A stretch of DNA of 12,444 nt from Oscillospiraceae bacterium (lineage in GTDB: Bacteria; Bacillota; Clostridia; UBA1381), in assembly GCA_022508725.1 (NCBI GenBank), contig JAFLUR010000034.1, positions 1-12,444 on the forward strand. Reading direction: 5' to 3'. Below the pieces are notes generated by a model. It saw only the letters and a list, made by a program, of their open reading frames with translations, had not been told where the DNA came from and ran no database searches. Positions 10,428 through 12,444 of this stretch are shown piece by piece. The position numbers and the translations under genes were made by a program. Position 1 is the stretch's first letter; each line of letters starts with the position of its first letter.

Positions 10428-12444
10428 ATGATATCGGTAAAAAGACTCACCGCGGGAATTATCGCGGCGTTGATGATGATAACGCTTATGCCCGTGATTT
10501 CGTTTGCGGAAGATCCCGCGGAATTTGCATACGCGGCGGGCGGAAGCGGCACGGAGGACGATCCGTACTTGATCGAAACAGCGGAACAGCTTGCGGCGCT
10601 TGCTGCGGCGGTAAACGGCGACGGGGAGAATACCGGCAACAATTATGCGGGTACATATTTCAATCTGACGGCGGATATCGACCTTGGCTGCAACAGGGAA
10701 AATCAATGGACGCCGATCGGAAATTATAATTATTACTTGATCAATTCTGACGACAAACCTCAATTTAAAGGTATTTTTGACGGCTGCGGACATAAAATAA
10801 GCGGGATTTACATCAAAAGCTCCGGATACGCGCAAGGTTTGTTCGGATATCTCGGCAGAAACGGAGAAATCAAAAACCTCATCGTGGACGGGTCTGTTTC
10901 GGGAGGATACTATGTCGGCGGTATCGTCGGAATGAAATACGGAACGGTGGAAAATTGCGGCAATATGGGAATTATTTCGGGAGACGGCGGTATCGGCGGC
11001 GTTGTGGGTTGGAATTACAGGTCCGGCGTAAACAATTGCTATAACCTCGGAAAGGTTTCAGGCGGCGGCGTTGTGGGAAACAATGACAGCGGCACCGTGT
11101 CAAACTGTTACAACCTCGGAAAGGTTTCGGGCGAATCCGTGGTCGGCGGCGTTGTGGAAAGCAATTACAGATACAGCGCCGTAAAAAACTGCTATAACAT
11201 CGGCTCCGTTTCGGGCGGCAAAAAAAGCGCCGGCGGCGTTGTGGGAAGCAATACCGGAAACGTAACAAGCTGCTATAATATCGGAAAGGTTTCGGGTGAA
11301 TCCGAAATCGGCGGCATTGTCGGCACAGGCGCAGGCACGGTAACGGGCTGTTATTACCTCGAAGGCACCGCGGACGGCTCCGATGCGGACGGAAGCGCCG
11401 AAAAAAAATCGGCGGCGGAGTTTAAGGACGCGTCAAATTTTACGGACTGGGATTTTGCGGGAATATGGAAGATCGATCCGGCATCCGGCAGACCTGTCCT
11501 TATATCAAATCCGGAACAGCCGTCAATCCCCGATAAAGAGAAACCCAACGATGATTTTGATGAGGTAATAACCGATGTTCCCCATGAGATTTACGATATC
11601 GAAACCCTTAATACATTCCGCAAATATATAAATTCCGGCAACTCCGGAGAGGGCGAATATTTCAAGCTGACGGCGGATATCGACCTCGGCTGCGACAAAA
11701 ATAACCAATGGAAGCCGATCGGAAACAAAAACAATCACTTCAAAGGCACTTTTGACGGCTGCGGACATAAAATAAGCGGAATTTATATTGATGATTATTA
11801 TATCGATTATCAGGGCTTGTTCGGATATGTCGGTGAAAACGGAATAATCCTGAATCTCGGCACAGACGGATCCGTTATAGCCGGAAGCCATGTCGGCGGC
11901 ATTGCGGGGTTTAATTGCGGCAATATAACAAACTGTTACAATACCTGCTTCGTTTCGGGTGATGATTATGTGGGCGGTATCGCGGGAGAAATGATCATCG
12001 GCACCGTAAGCCAATGCTACAATACCGGAAACATTTTCGGTTTCACCGAGGTCGGCGGTATCGTTGGATATCTGCCCTATAATAACGAAAACAGCGGAAG
12101 CGTGAAAAACTGCTTTAATACCGGCAATATTTCGGGTTCTTCCGATTATTCATGCGTCGGCGGCATCGTGGCGACCAATTGGGGCAGTGTGGAAAACTGT
12201 TACAGTATCGGCTCCGTTTCGGGGCGCAACTGCGCAGGAATTGCTCTTAATGATAAAACCGGTAGGATGAGCAGATGTTATTACCTTGGCGGAATGATAG
12301 ACAAAGTAATAGAATATTGGGATGCGATAGAGATAACCAAAGAAGAATTTACGGATGTGAATACCTTTAAGGATAAATACGGCAGCTGGGATTTTGATAC
12401 GATATGGATAATGGACAAATATCTGAACAGGCCTGTTCTTCGCA
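10428..12444 (+). CDS. Secreted GLUG-repeat surface protein (3' partial)
   Basis: The frame is open from ATG 10428 to the right edge; 672 residues are visible and the stop lies outside. Residues 1-27 form a signal peptide: K-R near the start, a hydrophobic core (AGIIAALMMITLMPVI) and a likely cut after S-F-A27. Two tandem GLUG modules follow, residues about 41-358 and 389-672. Each has a lead-in strand (DDPYLIETAEQLAAL; YDIETLNTFRKYI), L-T-A-D-I-D-L-G, W-x-P-I-G-N, F-D-G-C-G-H-K-I-S-G-I-Y-I, Q-G-L-F-G-Y, then six or five repeats of V-G-G-I/V-V/A-G ... N-C-Y-N, and a tail of the form W-D-F-x-x-I-W ... R-P-V-L. Function is probably adhesion or wall-linked scaffolding. No enzyme or anchor is visible; SLH domains may lie beyond the edge. 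Own promoter and RBS are present. Confidence 0.93.
   Translation, partial: MISVKRLTAGIIAALMMITLMPVISFAEDPAEFAYAAGGSGTEDDPYLIETAEQLAALAAAVNGDGENTGNNYAGTYFNLTADIDLGCNRENQWTPIGNYNYYLINSDDKPQFKGIFDGCGHKISGIYIKSSGYAQGLFGYLGRNGEIKNLIVDGSVSGGYYVGGIVGMKYGTVENCGNMGIISGDGGIGGVVGWNYRSGVNNCYNLGKVSGGGVVGNNDSGTVSNCYNLGKVSGESVVGGVVESNYRYSAVKNCYNIGSVSGGKKSAGGVVGSNTGNVTSCYNIGKVSGESEIGGIVGTGAGTVTGCYYLEGTADGSDADGSAEKKSAAEFKDASNFTDWDFAGIWKIDPASGRPVLISNPEQPSIPDKEKPNDDFDEVITDVPHEIYDIETLNTFRKYINSGNSGEGEYFKLTADIDLGCDKNNQWKPIGNKNNHFKGTFDGCGHKISGIYIDDYYIDYQGLFGYVGENGIILNLGTDGSVIAGSHVGGIAGFNCGNITNCYNTCFVSGDDYVGGIAGEMIIGTVSQCYNTGNIFGFTEVGGIVGYLPYNNENSGSVKNCFNTGNISGSSDYSCVGGIVATNWGSVENCYSIGSVSGRNCAGIALNDKTGRMSRCYYLGGMIDKVIEYWDAIEITKEEFTDVNTFKDKYGSWDFDTIWIMDKYLNRPVLR
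10911..11360 (+). repeat. GLUG repeat array 1 in the downstream gene (six repeats)
   Basis: Six units of about 20-28 residues begin near YVGGIVGMKYG and end at TGCYYLEG. The repeats are also similar at DNA level: the phrase encoding C-Y-N-L/I-G-K/S-V-S-G recurs near 11037, 11106, 11190 and 11272, with the stretch ctcggaaaggtttc identical in two of them. The second and third units are fused by loss of a few residues (KVSGGGVVG). Close repeats of this type can gain or lose units by recombination. Confidence 0.85.
11889..12290 (+). repeat. GLUG repeat array 2 in the downstream gene (five repeats)
   Basis: Five units begin at HVGGIAGFNCGNITNCYN and end at SRCYYLGG. They follow the same plan as array 1 but are more diverged from one another (C-F-N-T-G-N-I-S-G, C-Y-S-I-G-S-V-S-G). 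The lead-in of this module shares a 30-base identical stretch with module 1 (11750-11779 against 10775-10804), which points to duplication of the whole module. Confidence 0.8.

Noticed and set aside
10379..10835. Two overlapping minus-strand frames
   Set aside because: They are shadows of the signal peptide and first GLUG module of the downstream gene, whose promoter, RBS and signal peptide are all on the + strand.
10972..11268. 98-codon arginine-rich minus-strand frame with repeated F-P-Q-R-R-R
   Set aside because: It is antisense to the GLUG repeats; the periodicity only mirrors the sense-strand repeat.
11032..11300. Short regularly spaced DNA repeats, considered as a CRISPR-like array
   Set aside because: The repeats are imperfect, in frame and encode GLUG units; there are no unique spacers and no cas genes.
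11401..11408. Run of eight A inside the downstream gene, possible slippage site or frameshift
   Set aside because: The frame is intact across it (E-K-K) and continues into a second well-formed module, so there is no sign of error or programmed shift.

Overview
The window reads as chromosomal DNA of a low-to-mid-GC Gram-positive anaerobe, most likely a Clostridia-class Firmicute, possibly an uncultured gut lineage. The grounds are an S-layer-homology (SLH) cell-wall anchor, strong GGAGG ribosome binding sites, near-consensus sigma-A promoter boxes, frequent ATA and GCG codons, and a short XRE regulator of a type common in Clostridia. I cannot name a genus from the sequence. All genes I can support lie on the + strand.

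Layout. (1) From the left edge to 9488 runs a single open frame with no stop upstream of its first visible ATG, so the true start lies outside the window. It encodes at least 3161 residues of a giant modular surface protein: right-handed beta-helix units with cap segments, a cysteine-free C-type-lectin-like domain, another beta-helix, a GLUG-motif module, a long stretch of Ig/Fn3-like modules with recurring Y-S-x-D-G signatures, a 15-glycine linker, an S/T/P/A-rich linker and three SLH domains. A strong intrinsic terminator follows at 9512-9551. (2) 9552-9983 is a non-coding stretch. It holds an 18-bp dyad, a possible very short transcription unit closed by a second terminator (9655-9703), a GC-rich hairpin, two AT-rich dyads and candidate promoters. 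(3) 9984-10319 encodes a 111-residue XRE-type transcriptional regulator. (4) After a textbook promoter and RBS, an open frame from 10428 runs off the right edge (672 residues visible). It encodes a secreted protein with a signal peptide and two tandem GLUG modules.

How the genes fit together. The two large proteins share the GLUG module, so this looks like a locus for surface-displayed, probably glycan- or host-binding proteins with a small regulator between them. Regulation of either neighbour by the XRE protein is only inference: no operator is clearly shared between their upstream regions. No CRISPR array, tRNA, rRNA, transposase or recognisable defence system was seen. The likeliest novelty is the domain combination and internal repeat architecture of the giant protein, its unassigned middle region (5295-7526), and the structured intergenic segment.
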